Shown one piece after another: positions 49,412 through 57,074 of a DNA stretch of 64,000 nucleotides; the stretch's first letter is position 1; each line of letters starts with the position of its first letter. Both the position numbers and the translations under genes were made by a program. The DNA comes from a candidate division WOR-3 bacterium (GTDB lineage: Bacteria; Hydrothermota; Hydrothermia; Hydrothermales; JAJRUZ01), in contig JBDRZL010000006.1 of the NCBI GenBank assembly GCA_039803925.1, positions 1-64,000 on the forward strand. Direction: 5' to 3'. The notes under the pieces are model-generated. The model was not told the origin of the DNA, ran no database searches, and saw only the letters and a list, made by a program, of their open reading frames with translations.

Positions 49412-50336
49412 TTACCTTTAATTCAATTTTAAAAGGGTGTTTTTCAAAGGTTGTGCAAAAGGTGCATATATCTCTTTTTGTAGGCATTCCACACTCCCTG
49501 CATTTTTTTGTTCCCTTAAAACTTTTTAAATCATTTTTATTTATTTTGCTTTTAAATTCATAAAATCCCTTAAGAAATCTCAATTTTGTTCCCGGTGAAT
49601 CATTTTCAAGATTATTTAGAATACTTTTATATTTTAAAGTTTTGGCACCAATTGAGTAAGGACATTCATCCCTTATGTATGGAATTCCTTTTAAAATAGC
49701 ATATAAGGCAATTTCCTTTTCACTGAAAAAAATAAAGGGTTTAATTTTTTTGAGTAAACCTTCTTCTTCTTTTAAAACCAATTCCTGATGTTCGATATGT
49801 TCTTCCTGCCAGTAGAGAATATTTCCGAAGAGTCTTGCTGATTCATCATCAAGGTTGTGTCCTGTAGCTAAAACATTACAGTTATTTTTGAGTGCAAGAA
49901 TGTTCATTAAATATCTTTTAACCATACCACAAACTGAACAGGGTTTTTCTTTCCATCTATTTTTAATAAGGTCTTCAATTCCCTTTTCCTGATTTTTCTT
50001 TATATCATAAATTAAAATTGGTATATTAAATTTATCTTGAAAATTTCTAACAAATTTCTCAGAATTTAAAGAATAATTTTCACTATATATACCAAGGTTT
50101 AAATGTATTCCAAGTACATTGTATTTTAGTTTATGAAGAACATATAAAAGGGAGAGGGAATCTTTACCTCCTGAAACTGCAACTGCTACCTTATCTTCAT
50201 TTTTTATCATTTTGTATTTTTTAATTATTCTTTTAGTTTCAGACTCAAATCTTTCTAAAAAGTGTTCTTTACAGAGCGGTAAGTTATGTGTTCTTATATT
50301 TATGACAGCTCTTTCCTTACATATTCTGCATCTCAT
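49401..50336 (-). CDS. ttuA: tRNA m5U54 2-sulfurtransferase, TtuA family
   Basis: It thiolates position 54 in the T-loop of tRNA (s2T/m5s2U54), a heat-stability modification of thermophiles. 311 aa: N-terminal zinc knuckle (CRIC...LCKEH), PP-loop SGGKDS at 55-60, the Fe-S cysteines C133, C136 and C225 (CSVC and DECPYS), and a C-terminal zinc knuckle (CREC...CTFC). These positions closely parallel Thermus TtuA. The sulfur carrier could be the ThiS-like protein at 59.9 kb. Overlaps lepB by 20 nt. Confidence 0.9.
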   Translation of the reverse strand: MRCRICKERAVINIRTHNLPLCKEHFLERFESETKRIIKKYKMIKNEDKVAVAVSGGKDSLSLLYVLHKLKYNVLGIHLNLGIYSENYSLNSEKFVRNFQDKFNIPILIYDIKKNQEKGIEDLIKNRWKEKPCSVCGMVKRYLMNILALKNNCNVLATGHNLDDESARLFGNILYWQEEHIEHQELVLKEEEGLLKKIKPFIFFSEKEIALYAILKGIPYIRDECPYSIGAKTLKYKSILNNLENDSPGTKLRFLKGFYEFKSKINKNDLKSFKGTKKCRECGMPTKRDICTFCTTFEKHPFKIELKVNER

Positions 50337-51048
50337 ATCTTTTTCTCCATAGAAAAGGGAACTGGAACAATCTATTCCATCTTATACTTTTAAATATGTT
50401 ATAAAAAGGAACACTTCCATCCCAGGAAAAATAAATAAAAAATGGGATACCTTTTAAATATTTTTCAGGAACAGGTCCAAAAAATCTTGAATCAGAAGAA
50501 AAATCTCTATTATCCCCCATAACAAAATATGTTTTGGGTGGAACAACAATAGGTCCAAAATTATCCCTTAGATTTATATCATCAATAAAAACTCTTCTTT
50601 CCCATTCTTTTTGGAAATATTCAATAAATACTTTGTTATCTAACTTGTAAGGGGACTGTATTATTCTTTCATCCTTGTGAATTGCATATTCTTCAATAAG
50701 TAATTTACCGTTAACATATACTCTTTTATCCCTTATCATTATTGTGTCACCCTCTAAACCTATTACTCTTTTAACAAAATCTTTTGATATGTCAAGTGGG
50801 TATCTAAAAACAACAATATCACCCCTTTTAGGTTTTATAAATTGAAAAAACTTTATTTCTGTATAAGGAATTTCAAATCCGAATATTGGTTTAAAAACAA
50901 AAAGAAAATCACCTGGTAAAAGGGTATCTTCCATTGAGCCGGATGGTATTCTGTAAGCTTGAAGAAAAAAGGGTCTAATTACAAAGAATACAACAATAAA
51001 AGCCCATAACCATTCTTCAATATGTTTTTTTAAAGGTTTTTTATCCAA
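50317..51048 (-). CDS. lepB: Signal peptidase I
   Basis: It cleaves signal peptides at the outer face of the inner membrane. 243 aa with one N-terminal membrane anchor (about 13-30), catalytic serine S38 in YRIPSGSMEDTL, catalytic lysine K93 in FVKRVIGLEGD, and the C-terminal box MGDNRDFSSDSRFFGPVP. Lies 1 nt after htrA, so secretion and quality control share a transcript. Confidence 0.95.
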   Translation of the reverse strand: MDKKPLKKHIEEWLWAFIVVFFVIRPFFLQAYRIPSGSMEDTLLPGDFLFVFKPIFGFEIPYTEIKFFQFIKPKRGDIVVFRYPLDISKDFVKRVIGLEGDTIMIRDKRVYVNGKLLIEEYAIHKDERIIQSPYKLDNKVFIEYFQKEWERRVFIDDINLRDNFGPIVVPPKTYFVMGDNRDFSSDSRFFGPVPEKYLKGIPFFIYFSWDGSVPFYNIFKSIRWNRLFQFPFLWRKRYEMQNM

Positions 51049-51049
51049 A

Positions 51050-52546
51050 TTACTTTTTAACTGCTATAATAGTTTTAATTCCCTTTCTCATCACAGTGAA
51101 TAAAATTACCTTTTGCTTTTCGTATTTTTCTTTTGCTTTTTCAAAATCTTCATAATCTTTTATTCTCATATCTTCAACTTTTACAATTAGGTCACCTTCT
51201 CTAATTCCAGAATCATAAGCAGGAGAATCAGGTTCAATATCAACTACAACAACACCTTCATCTTCTTCAATTCCATATTTATCCTTTAATCTTTCATCAA
51301 TTGTTTCAACCTTCATTCCAAGCCAGGTATATTCTTCTCTTTCTTCTTGAGTTTTTGCTATTTTTTCTTCTTTAAGTTCAGCAAGGGTAACTGTTACTTC
51401 CCTTTCTTTTCCTTCTTTATTTATAAGTTTAATTTTTACTTTATCTCCAGGGAAATGGGAACCGATTTTGAGCCTTAAATCTTCTACATCCTTTACAGGT
51501 TCTCCATCCACTTCAATAATTATGTCACCTTCATTTATTTTTGCCTTTTCAGCAGGTGTTCCCTTTTCCACATTTGTTACAAGTGCTCCCATAGGCTTTT
51601 TTAATTTGTACCTTTCAGCAATACTTGAACTTACTTCCTGTATCCTTACACCAAGATAACCTCTTTTTACAACACCTTTTTCTATAAGCTGTTCTGCAGT
51701 TTTTTTAGCAATATTTATGGGAATAGCAAAGCCTATACCCACATTTCCAGCAGTCGGAGAGGTTATAGCTGTGTTTACACCTATCACTTCTCCTTTCATA
51801 TTTATAAGAGGTCCGCCTGAATTACCAGGGTTTATAGCAGCATCAGTTTGTATGAAGTCCTGATAAATTTCTCCGCCGGGTAAGTTTATTCCTGATCTGT
51901 GTTTAGCTGAAACTACACCGAAGGTTACTGTTCCGTTTAATCCAAATGGGTTTCCAACTGCGATCACCCAGTCACCGATTTCAATTTCATCGGAATTTCC
52001 CAGTTTTAAAACAGTTAATTCATCTTTTGACTCCACTTCAAGAACTGCAATATCTGTTAATTTATCCTTTCCTACAATTTTTACTTCCTCAGGGTCAAAT
52101 TCTCTTTTATCCCATAATATTATTTTTATTTTGTCAACTTCTCTGATTACATGGTAGTTTGTCATAATGTAATATTTATTTCCATTTTTCCTGAAAATAA
52201 AACCAGAACCTAAAATATCTGTTTCATATTCCTGCTCTCTTGGTGGCTGAAATTTAAAGAAATCTTTAAAGAATTCCCTGAAAAATGGGTCTTCAAAATG
52301 GAATGTAGGGAGTTTTACTTTTTTTGTAGCCCTTATATTAACAACACCTGGTATAACATCTTTTGCGAGTTCAGAAAAAGAAAAATTTGAACTTGTTGAA
52401 ATTTCTATATTTTGGTTTTTTTCTGATTCAGATGTTTTTACTTCTGCTTCCAGTTTATTTGCTTTTTCAAGTTTAAAAAGTAAAATACTTGCAATAACAA
52501 AGCCTGCAAAAAGGGATATTATTGAAGCAATAAAAATCTTTTTCAT
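51050..52546 (-). CDS. htrA: HtrA/DegP-family periplasmic serine protease
   Basis: 498 aa. N-terminal membrane anchor (about 4-24), trypsin-like domain with H132 (TNYHVI), D165 (LTDIAV) and S243 (INPGNSGGPL), then two PDZ domains (about 275-375 and 395-490). I set the start at ATG 52546 because the open frame further upstream runs through a tRNA gene. It heads the htrA-lepB-ttuA-GT-deacetylase-unknown operon and has a -10 box plus a GGTTCAAATCC leader. Confidence 0.95.
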   Translation of the reverse strand: MKKIFIASIISLFAGFVIASILLFKLEKANKLEAEVKTSESEKNQNIEISTSSNFSFSELAKDVIPGVVNIRATKKVKLPTFHFEDPFFREFFKDFFKFQPPREQEYETDILGSGFIFRKNGNKYYIMTNYHVIREVDKIKIILWDKREFDPEEVKIVGKDKLTDIAVLEVESKDELTVLKLGNSDEIEIGDWVIAVGNPFGLNGTVTFGVVSAKHRSGINLPGGEIYQDFIQTDAAINPGNSGGPLINMKGEVIGVNTAITSPTAGNVGIGFAIPINIAKKTAEQLIEKGVVKRGYLGVRIQEVSSSIAERYKLKKPMGALVTNVEKGTPAEKAKINEGDIIIEVDGEPVKDVEDLRLKIGSHFPGDKVKIKLINKEGKEREVTVTLAELKEEKIAKTQEEREEYTWLGMKVETIDERLKDKYGIEEDEGVVVVDIEPDSPAYDSGIREGDLIVKVEDMRIKDYEDFEKAKEKYEKQKVILFTVMRKGIKTIIAVKK

Positions 52547-52565
52547 TTTAATTAAAATTTTTAGA

Positions 52566-52576
52566 GGATTTGAACC
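52566..52576 (-). promoter_or_regulatory. GGTTCAAATCC leader element of the htrA-ttuA operon
   Basis: Reverse strand, 4 nt after the -10 box and 19 nt before the htrA ATG. It is identical to the T-arm core of the tRNA-Glu gene about 160 bp upstream. Flanks extend the stem to AGG...CCT. Confidence 0.5.
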
Positions 52577-52580
52577 TTTA

Positions 52581-52586
52581 ACTATA
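52581..52586 (-). promoter_or_regulatory. -10 box (TATAGT) of the htrA operon
   Basis: The -35 region is poor. A short inverted repeat, GTCTTTAAGAC (52591-52601), lies just upstream in the spacer and could be a regulator site. Confidence 0.4.
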
Positions 52587-52633
52587 CTTGTCTTTAAGAC
52601 GTTAAAAATTAAATTTAGGTTCCAATTAAAAAC

Positions 52634-52704
52634 TGGGGGACAGGGACTCGAACCCCGATTATCTGGTCCAGAGCCAGACGTCCTGCCAATTAGACGATCC
52701 CCCA
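52634..52704 (-). tRNA. tRNA-Gln (anticodon CTG)
   Basis: 71 nt on the reverse strand. Acceptor TGGGGGA pairs with TCCCCCA, the anticodon stem TCTGG/CCAGA encloses loop CTCTGGA (anticodon CTG), and the T-arm is CGGGG-TTCGAGT-CCCTG. No encoded CCA follows. It reads the CAG codon. Confidence 0.95.
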
Positions 52705-52714
52705 GTTTATAAAC

Positions 52715-52789
52715 TGGCGCCACCGGGATTTGAACCCGGGTTTCCTGGCTGAGAACCAGGTGTCCTTGACCTTGCTAGACGATGGCGCC
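52715..52789 (-). tRNA. tRNA-Glu (anticodon CTC)
   Basis: 75 nt on the reverse strand. Acceptor GGCGCCA pairs with TGGCGCC and the anticodon stem CCTGG/CCAGG encloses loop TTCTCAG (anticodon CTC). The T-arm is CCGGG-TTCAAAT-CCCGG. It reads GAG, and is transcribed first of the two tRNAs, ahead of htrA. Confidence 0.95.
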
Positions 52790-52799
52790 TTTTTTATTA

Positions 52800-52828
52800 A
52801 TTATAAAGTTTCTCTTTTAAAAAATCAA
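52800..52828 (-). promoter_or_regulatory. Promoter of the tRNA-Glu/tRNA-Gln pair
   Basis: Reverse strand: TTGATT (52823-52828), 17-nt spacer, TATAAT (52800-52805), 10 nt to the tRNA-Glu 5' end. Confidence 0.65.
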
Positions 52829-52833
52829 TTGGC

Positions 52834-52862
52834 TTGAAAATTGAATTTTGAAATGTTATAAT
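52834..52862 (+). promoter_or_regulatory. Promoter of the pal-tol operon
   Basis: TTGAAA (52834-52839), 17-nt spacer, TATAAT (52857-52862). Only 5 bp separate its -35 box from that of the divergent tRNA promoter. Pal has a full AAAGGAGG ribosome-binding site, so this is a leadered transcript. Confidence 0.7.
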
Positions 52863-52884
52863 AAAAAACAACAAAGGAGGAACT

Positions 52885-53364
52885 ATGACAAAGAAATTCT
52901 TATTTTTAGCTGGTGCTATATCAATTTTATTTATGTGTGCACCAAGAAAAACGGTTAAGCCTGAACCTGTTAAAGAAGAATTTCCTAAACCGGTTGAAGA
53001 AGTAAAAGAAGAAATTAAAGAAGAAACACCTCAAAGACCTCCTTTTATTCTTGAAACAATACATTTTGATTTTGATAAATATGATATTAGACCTCTTGAT
53101 GCTGAAATTCTTAAAAAGAATGCTGAAATCTTAAAGGCTTATCCTGAGGTTAATGTAATAATTGAAGGACATACCTGTGATATAGGAACTGAGGAATACA
53201 ATATGGGTCTTGGTGAAAAAAGAGCAAAATCTGCAAGAGATTACCTAATAAAACTTGGAATAGATCCCAAAAGGCTTTCAACCGTCAGTTATGGTGAAAC
53301 AAGGCTTATAGACCCGAATAATAAACCAATTAACAGAAGAGCTGAATTTAAGGTAAAAGAATAA
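52885..53364 (+). CDS. pal: Peptidoglycan-associated lipoprotein Pal
   Basis: 159 aa. Signal peptide with lipobox-like LFMC (C18), then a proline/glutamate-rich linker and an OmpA-like peptidoglycan-binding domain with IHFDFDKYDIRP, IEGHTCDIGTEEYN and LGEKRAKSARDYL. It tethers the outer membrane to the wall and binds TolB. First gene of the tol set. AAAGGAGG precedes the ATG. Confidence 0.93.
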   Translation: MTKKFLFLAGAISILFMCAPRKTVKPEPVKEEFPKPVEEVKEEIKEETPQRPPFILETIHFDFDKYDIRPLDAEILKKNAEILKAYPEVNVIIEGHTCDIGTEEYNMGLGEKRAKSARDYLIKLGIDPKRLSTVSYGETRLIDPNNKPINRRAEFKVKE

Positions 53365-53367
53365 AAA

Positions 53368-54048
53368 ATTAAAAGATTAATTTTTTTATTTTTAGTTTTA
53401 AATCAATGTGCTTCTATAAGGAATTTCAGAAACGAACTTAATAGAGTTAGGGATGAAATTGATGAAATTTATGTAAGAACTCAGAAAATTGATACTTTGC
53501 AGAGAAGGGAATATAAGGAAATAAAAGAATTAAAGGCAGATATAACATATAGACTTGAAATTCTTGAAAGGAAGCTCTTATCCCTTGAAACAAGACTTTC
53601 TGATATAGAAAACTCTATCAGAAAATCAAGAAGTAAAGTGATTGAAAGTGAGGAAAAATCTCGGTCTTATGAAGAATCCTTTCTTTATTCTCAAGCTTTA
53701 AGAGATTATACCCTTGGTGAATATAATTTGGCAAAAGATGAATTTGAGGAGTTTATAAGGAAATTTCCTGAAAGTGATCTTCTTATAGATGCGAAGTATT
53801 TTCTTGGTGATTCCTACCTTTTACTCGGTGACAGAGAAAAGGCAAGGTTAAATTTTGAAGAAATTGTTAGAAGCTATCCAAATTCTCAAAGGTCTAAAGA
53901 ATCTCTTTTGAAACTCGCAGATTTAGAGGAAAAGGAAGGAAATATAAAAAAGGCTAAATTTTATTACAAGGAGATTATAAAAAAGTTTCCTGATTCTGAA
54001 GAGGCATTGAGGGCAGGTGAAAGGTTAAAGTTTTTAGAAAATGAGTAA
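53368..54048 (+). CDS. cpoB: CpoB/YbgF, Tol-Pal system lipoprotein with TPR repeats
   Basis: 226 aa if read from ATT 53368. The frame right after the pal stop gives KRLIFLFLVLNQC, a short lipoprotein signal ending in a cysteine, then a coiled coil (about 20-85) and three TPR-like repeats such as ALRDYTLGEYNLAKDEF and AKFYYKEIIKKFPDS. No ATG, GTG or TTG opens the frame before a TTG at 53497, which would delete the signal and half the coiled coil. I infer an AUU start; a base error is the alternative. CpoB trimerises, binds TolA and coordinates septal wall synthesis. Confidence 0.75.
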   Translation: MKRLIFLFLVLNQCASIRNFRNELNRVRDEIDEIYVRTQKIDTLQRREYKEIKELKADITYRLEILERKLLSLETRLSDIENSIRKSRSKVIESEEKSRSYEESFLYSQALRDYTLGEYNLAKDEFEEFIRKFPESDLLIDAKYFLGDSYLLLGDREKARLNFEEIVRSYPNSQRSKESLLKLADLEEKEGNIKKAKFYYKEIIKKFPDSEEALRAGERLKFLENE

Positions 54049-54715
54049 TTTAAATCTTGATATTATTGTAAGGGGATTTAAGACCGCAAGTCCCTTTGCA
54101 AAATTAATCCTTATAATACTTTTTTTTCTTTCAGTTATTTCCTGGGCAATATTTTTTAAAAAATTTTTTGAATTTTTATTTTTGAAAAATAAAACAAAAA
54201 AATTTATTAATAATTTAAAAAATTATAGTTTTAAAGAGTTAATGGAAAAAAACCCTCTCTTTTTGGGAGAAGAGATTTTACCCTCTTTAATTTTTAAAGA
54301 ACTTAAAAATGAAGCTAATAAAATTAAAGAAAATGACGAAAAAAATAATTACCTTTCAATTATTTTTGATAACATTGATAATATTTATAAAAGGGAAATA
54401 AAAAAATTTGAAAAATATGTCCCAATTTTAGCAACAATAACAAGTGTAAGCCCCTTCCTTGGACTACTTGGAACTGTATGGGGAATTATGGAATCCTTTC
54501 TTGAGATAAAGAGAACCGGTTCTGCCCATATAAGTGTTCTTGCTCCTGGAATTGCTGATGCTCTTGTAACAACAATAGCAGGTTTACTTGTTGCTATACC
54601 ATCACTTATCTTTCACAATTATTTTATAAATCAGATAGAGAAATATGATTCACTATGCAATAATTTTCTTGCTGAGATGAAAATAAAATTTAAAAAATAC
54701 ATATATTTTAGTTAA
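54041..54715 (+). CDS. tolQ: TolQ (ExbB/MotA family proton channel subunit)
   Basis: 224 aa with three membrane segments (about 18-38, 125-160, 165-195) and the family core TSVSPFLGLLGTVWGIMESF and ALVTTIAGLLVAIPSL. With TolR it uses the proton gradient to energise TolA. It overlaps cpoB by 8 nt and tolR by 1 nt. Confidence 0.92.
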   Translation: MSNLNLDIIVRGFKTASPFAKLILIILFFLSVISWAIFFKKFFEFLFLKNKTKKFINNLKNYSFKELMEKNPLFLGEEILPSLIFKELKNEANKIKENDEKNNYLSIIFDNIDNIYKREIKKFEKYVPILATITSVSPFLGLLGTVWGIMESFLEIKRTGSAHISVLAPGIADALVTTIAGLLVAIPSLIFHNYFINQIEKYDSLCNNFLAEMKIKFKKYIYFS

Positions 54716-55098
54716 TGAATAGAAAATATATTTCAGAAATAAATATAACCTCCCTTGCCGATGTTAGTATAACATTACTTGTTATATTTTTGATAACAAG
54801 TCCACTTCTTCAAACAGGTTTTGAGGTAAATTTACCTAAGTCAAAAAAAGTGGAAGAAATAAAGGATGAGGAAATTACAATAACAATAAGGAATGATAAA
54901 AAAATATTTGTAGGAGAAGAAGAGGTTGAATTTTCAAAACTCCCTTTATATCTTGAACTTCTTAAAAAGAAGGGTAAAAAAAGAGTTTTTATAAAGGCTG
55001 ATAAGGATTTATCTTACGGCTTTGTTATGGAGTTTGTTGGTGAGTTAAGAGAAAAGGGTTTTGAAAAACTCGGATTTATAATTGAACCAAGAAGATAA
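54715..55098 (+). CDS. tolR: TolR (ExbD family)
   Basis: 127 aa: single membrane helix containing the proton-carrying aspartate in ITSLADVSITLLVIF, followed by a periplasmic ExbD fold ending ELREKGFEKLGFIIEP. Packed by 1-nt overlaps between tolQ and the tolA-like gene. Confidence 0.92.
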   Translation: MNRKYISEINITSLADVSITLLVIFLITSPLLQTGFEVNLPKSKKVEEIKDEEITITIRNDKKIFVGEEEVEFSKLPLYLELLKKKGKKRVFIKADKDLSYGFVMEFVGELREKGFEKLGFIIEPRR

Positions 55099-55670
55099 TG
55101 TTAAGGGAGTTTTTAATTTCCTTTTTTTTACATATTATTTTTTTTAATTTTCTTTTATTAAAAAAGGAAAGAGAAAAATTTTCTTTATCTCCCACAGTTT
55201 TTTATATGGAATTTAAGGAAATAGAAGGTGAAAGTAAATTTATTGAGAAAGCTCCTGAAGAACCTCAGGTTGTTGAAAAAGTAAAAGAATTTAAAAAGGT
55301 ATCAAAGAAGAAAGAGCAAAAGAAAAAAGTAAAAAAGGAATCTTTGAAAGAACTTCCATTGAAAGGTGGGGGGAAAGCAAAGATAAATTTAGATATGCCT
55401 TATTCCTATTATTTTGATATTCTTTTAAGGAAAATAGGTGAAAATTGGAGTTATGGATATGTAAACAGAGATACTTTAAGAACAACAATTTTCTTTGTTA
55501 TTTTAAAGGATGGAAGTATAAAGGATATAAAGATAGAAAAAACTTCAGGTAACACAATTTTTGACCAATCAGCATACAGAGCAGTTGTTCTGACAAAAAA
55601 AGTTCCCCCATTACCTATAGAGATGAATATGGAATTTTTAAGAGTTTATCTTGAATTTGAAGTTCCATGA
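55098..55670 (+). CDS. tolA: TolA/TonB-like energy transducer
   Basis: 190 aa: short N-terminal membrane helix (about 5-20), a lysine-rich linker (about 60-85) and a TonB C-terminal domain with NWSYGYVNRDTLRTTIFFVI, DGSIKDIKIEKTSGN and FDQSAYRAV. Much shorter than E. coli TolA. Given its place in the tol set it is almost surely the TolA analogue. Confidence 0.85.
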   Translation: MLREFLISFFLHIIFFNFLLLKKEREKFSLSPTVFYMEFKEIEGESKFIEKAPEEPQVVEKVKEFKKVSKKKEQKKKVKKESLKELPLKGGGKAKINLDMPYSYYFDILLRKIGENWSYGYVNRDTLRTTIFFVILKDGSIKDIKIEKTSGNTIFDQSAYRAVVLTKKVPPLPIEMNMEFLRVYLEFEVP

Positions 55671-56935
55671 AAAAATTAATAATTTTTATTTTACCAGTTC
55701 TTGTATTTTCACAAGGTGAAGTTTATTTGAAATTAAAAGGTGGAGAATTTAAGAAACTTGATATAGGTATTTTCCCCTTTGGTTTTTTTGAAGAAATTTC
55801 TGATGAACTTAAGATGAATTTAAGGGAGATAGAGAAAGTTGTAATAAGTGATCTTGAATTTTCCCTTTATTTTACTCTAACTGTTTTAAATCTGGATATT
55901 ATAGAAAAAAAGCATTATTCTGATTTTGGTTTCTGGAGAACACTTGGAACAAATATTCTTTTAAGGTCTAAGGTAGATATAAGAAATAACAGTTTAATTA
56001 TTGAGCTTTTAGATGTTATTCTTGAGAAAAAAGTAGCGTCAGAGAATTTTTCTTTGAACCTGGAAAAAAGAAAATTAGCTCATAAAATCAGTAATTTTGT
56101 TGTGGAAAAATTAGTAGGTGAAAAGGGAATATTTGAAACATATATTGTTTTTACCCGTGATATAAATGGAAGTAGGGAACTTTATATTATGGATTATGAT
56201 GGTTATAATTTGAGTAAGATAAATTCTTCTGGTGAGAAAAAGCTTTTCCCAAGAGTTTCTTTCTGTGGTAAGAAGATAGTTTATTCCACATATATAAAAA
56301 GGGATTTAATGGGTATTTATTTAATAGATCTTGAAAAGAATAAAAGTTCTCTTTTATTACAAGGTGAAAATCTTCTTCTCCCTGGTGGATTTTTTCCAAA
56401 TTCAAAAGAGTTATGTGTAACCCTTTCAAAAGATGGAGACCCTGAAATATACATTTTAAATATTGAAAATAAAAAGTTAAAGAGACTAACTTTTTCCCCC
56501 TTTATAGATATATCTCCCTCTGTTTCAGGAAATGGAAATGAGATAGCTTTTGTATCAGATCGTTTGGGTTCTCCTCATATTTTTATTATGGATAGAGACG
56601 GATTGAATTTAAGGAGAATCACTTATGAGACAAGTTATAATACTTCTCCCAATTTTTCTCCAAAAGGTGATTATATTGTATATGTAGGACTTGATGATGA
56701 AGGCAAAAATCAAATATATCTGACTGATAATTTTGGTGAAAAAGTTTATAAATTAACATATGAAGGGGTAAATGAGGACCCCTGTTTTTCTCCTGATGGT
56801 CTTCATATCGTATTTGTTTCTAATAGAGAGGGAAAAAATGATGTTTATGTAATGAATATAGATGGTTCAAATGTAAAAAAATTAACAGATCTTGGAAATT
56901 GCCATTTTCCCTACTGGTCTGGTATACTAAAGTAA
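55667..56935 (+). CDS. tolB: TolB beta-propeller periplasmic protein
   Basis: 422 aa with an N-terminal signal (KKLIIFILPVLVFSQG), the TolB N-terminal domain (about 20-140) and six or so WD40-like PD40 repeats, for example DGYNLSKINSSGEKKLFPRV, GNEIAFVSDRLGSPHIF and DGLHIVFVSNREGKNDVYV. It binds Pal. Last gene of the operon. Its end overlaps a small ORF on the other strand. Confidence 0.92.
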   Translation: MKKLIIFILPVLVFSQGEVYLKLKGGEFKKLDIGIFPFGFFEEISDELKMNLREIEKVVISDLEFSLYFTLTVLNLDIIEKKHYSDFGFWRTLGTNILLRSKVDIRNNSLIIELLDVILEKKVASENFSLNLEKRKLAHKISNFVVEKLVGEKGIFETYIVFTRDINGSRELYIMDYDGYNLSKINSSGEKKLFPRVSFCGKKIVYSTYIKRDLMGIYLIDLEKNKSSLLLQGENLLLPGGFFPNSKELCVTLSKDGDPEIYILNIENKKLKRLTFSPFIDISPSVSGNGNEIAFVSDRLGSPHIFIMDRDGLNLRRITYETSYNTSPNFSPKGDYIVYVGLDDEGKNQIYLTDNFGEKVYKLTYEGVNEDPCFSPDGLHIVFVSNREGKNDVYVMNIDGSNVKKLTDLGNCHFPYWSGILK

Positions 56936-56991
56936 TTTCCTTCTAAACCAGGGCCCCCTCCTGCCCCAGTTTTTTTACTTAATCCCTTCAT
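56911..56991 (-). CDS. Possible 26-aa glycine-rich peptide
   Basis: Reverse-strand ATG at 56991 with a perfect AAGGAGG 7 nt upstream gives MKGLSKKTGAGGGPGLEGNY and ends FSIPDQ. An in-frame ATG at 57018 would add nine residues. It overlaps the tolB 3' end by 25 nt and lies downstream of the hyp genes, after their hairpin. The GC-rich patch it creates is unusual for this genome. Unrecognised; a small protein or peptide precursor if real. Confidence 0.4.
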   Translation of the reverse strand: MKGLSKKTGAGGGPGLEGNYFSIPDQ

Positions 56992-57074
56992 AACTTTACC
57001 TCCTTTTAGAGTTTTCATAAAATGCAAATTTTGTTCCAGAATTAAAAACCTTTAAAATAGAGGATTTTTTATAT

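Noticed and set aside
52547-52723. Upstream extension of the htrA reading frame
   Set aside because: The extra 59 codons run through the tRNA-Gln gene and the promoter; the membrane anchor starts at the ATG at 52546.
56949-56972. GC-rich patch after tolB as a terminator
   Set aside because: The two halves do not pair into a stem with a T-run in the tolB direction; the patch is better explained by Gly/Pro codons of the small reverse-strand ORF.
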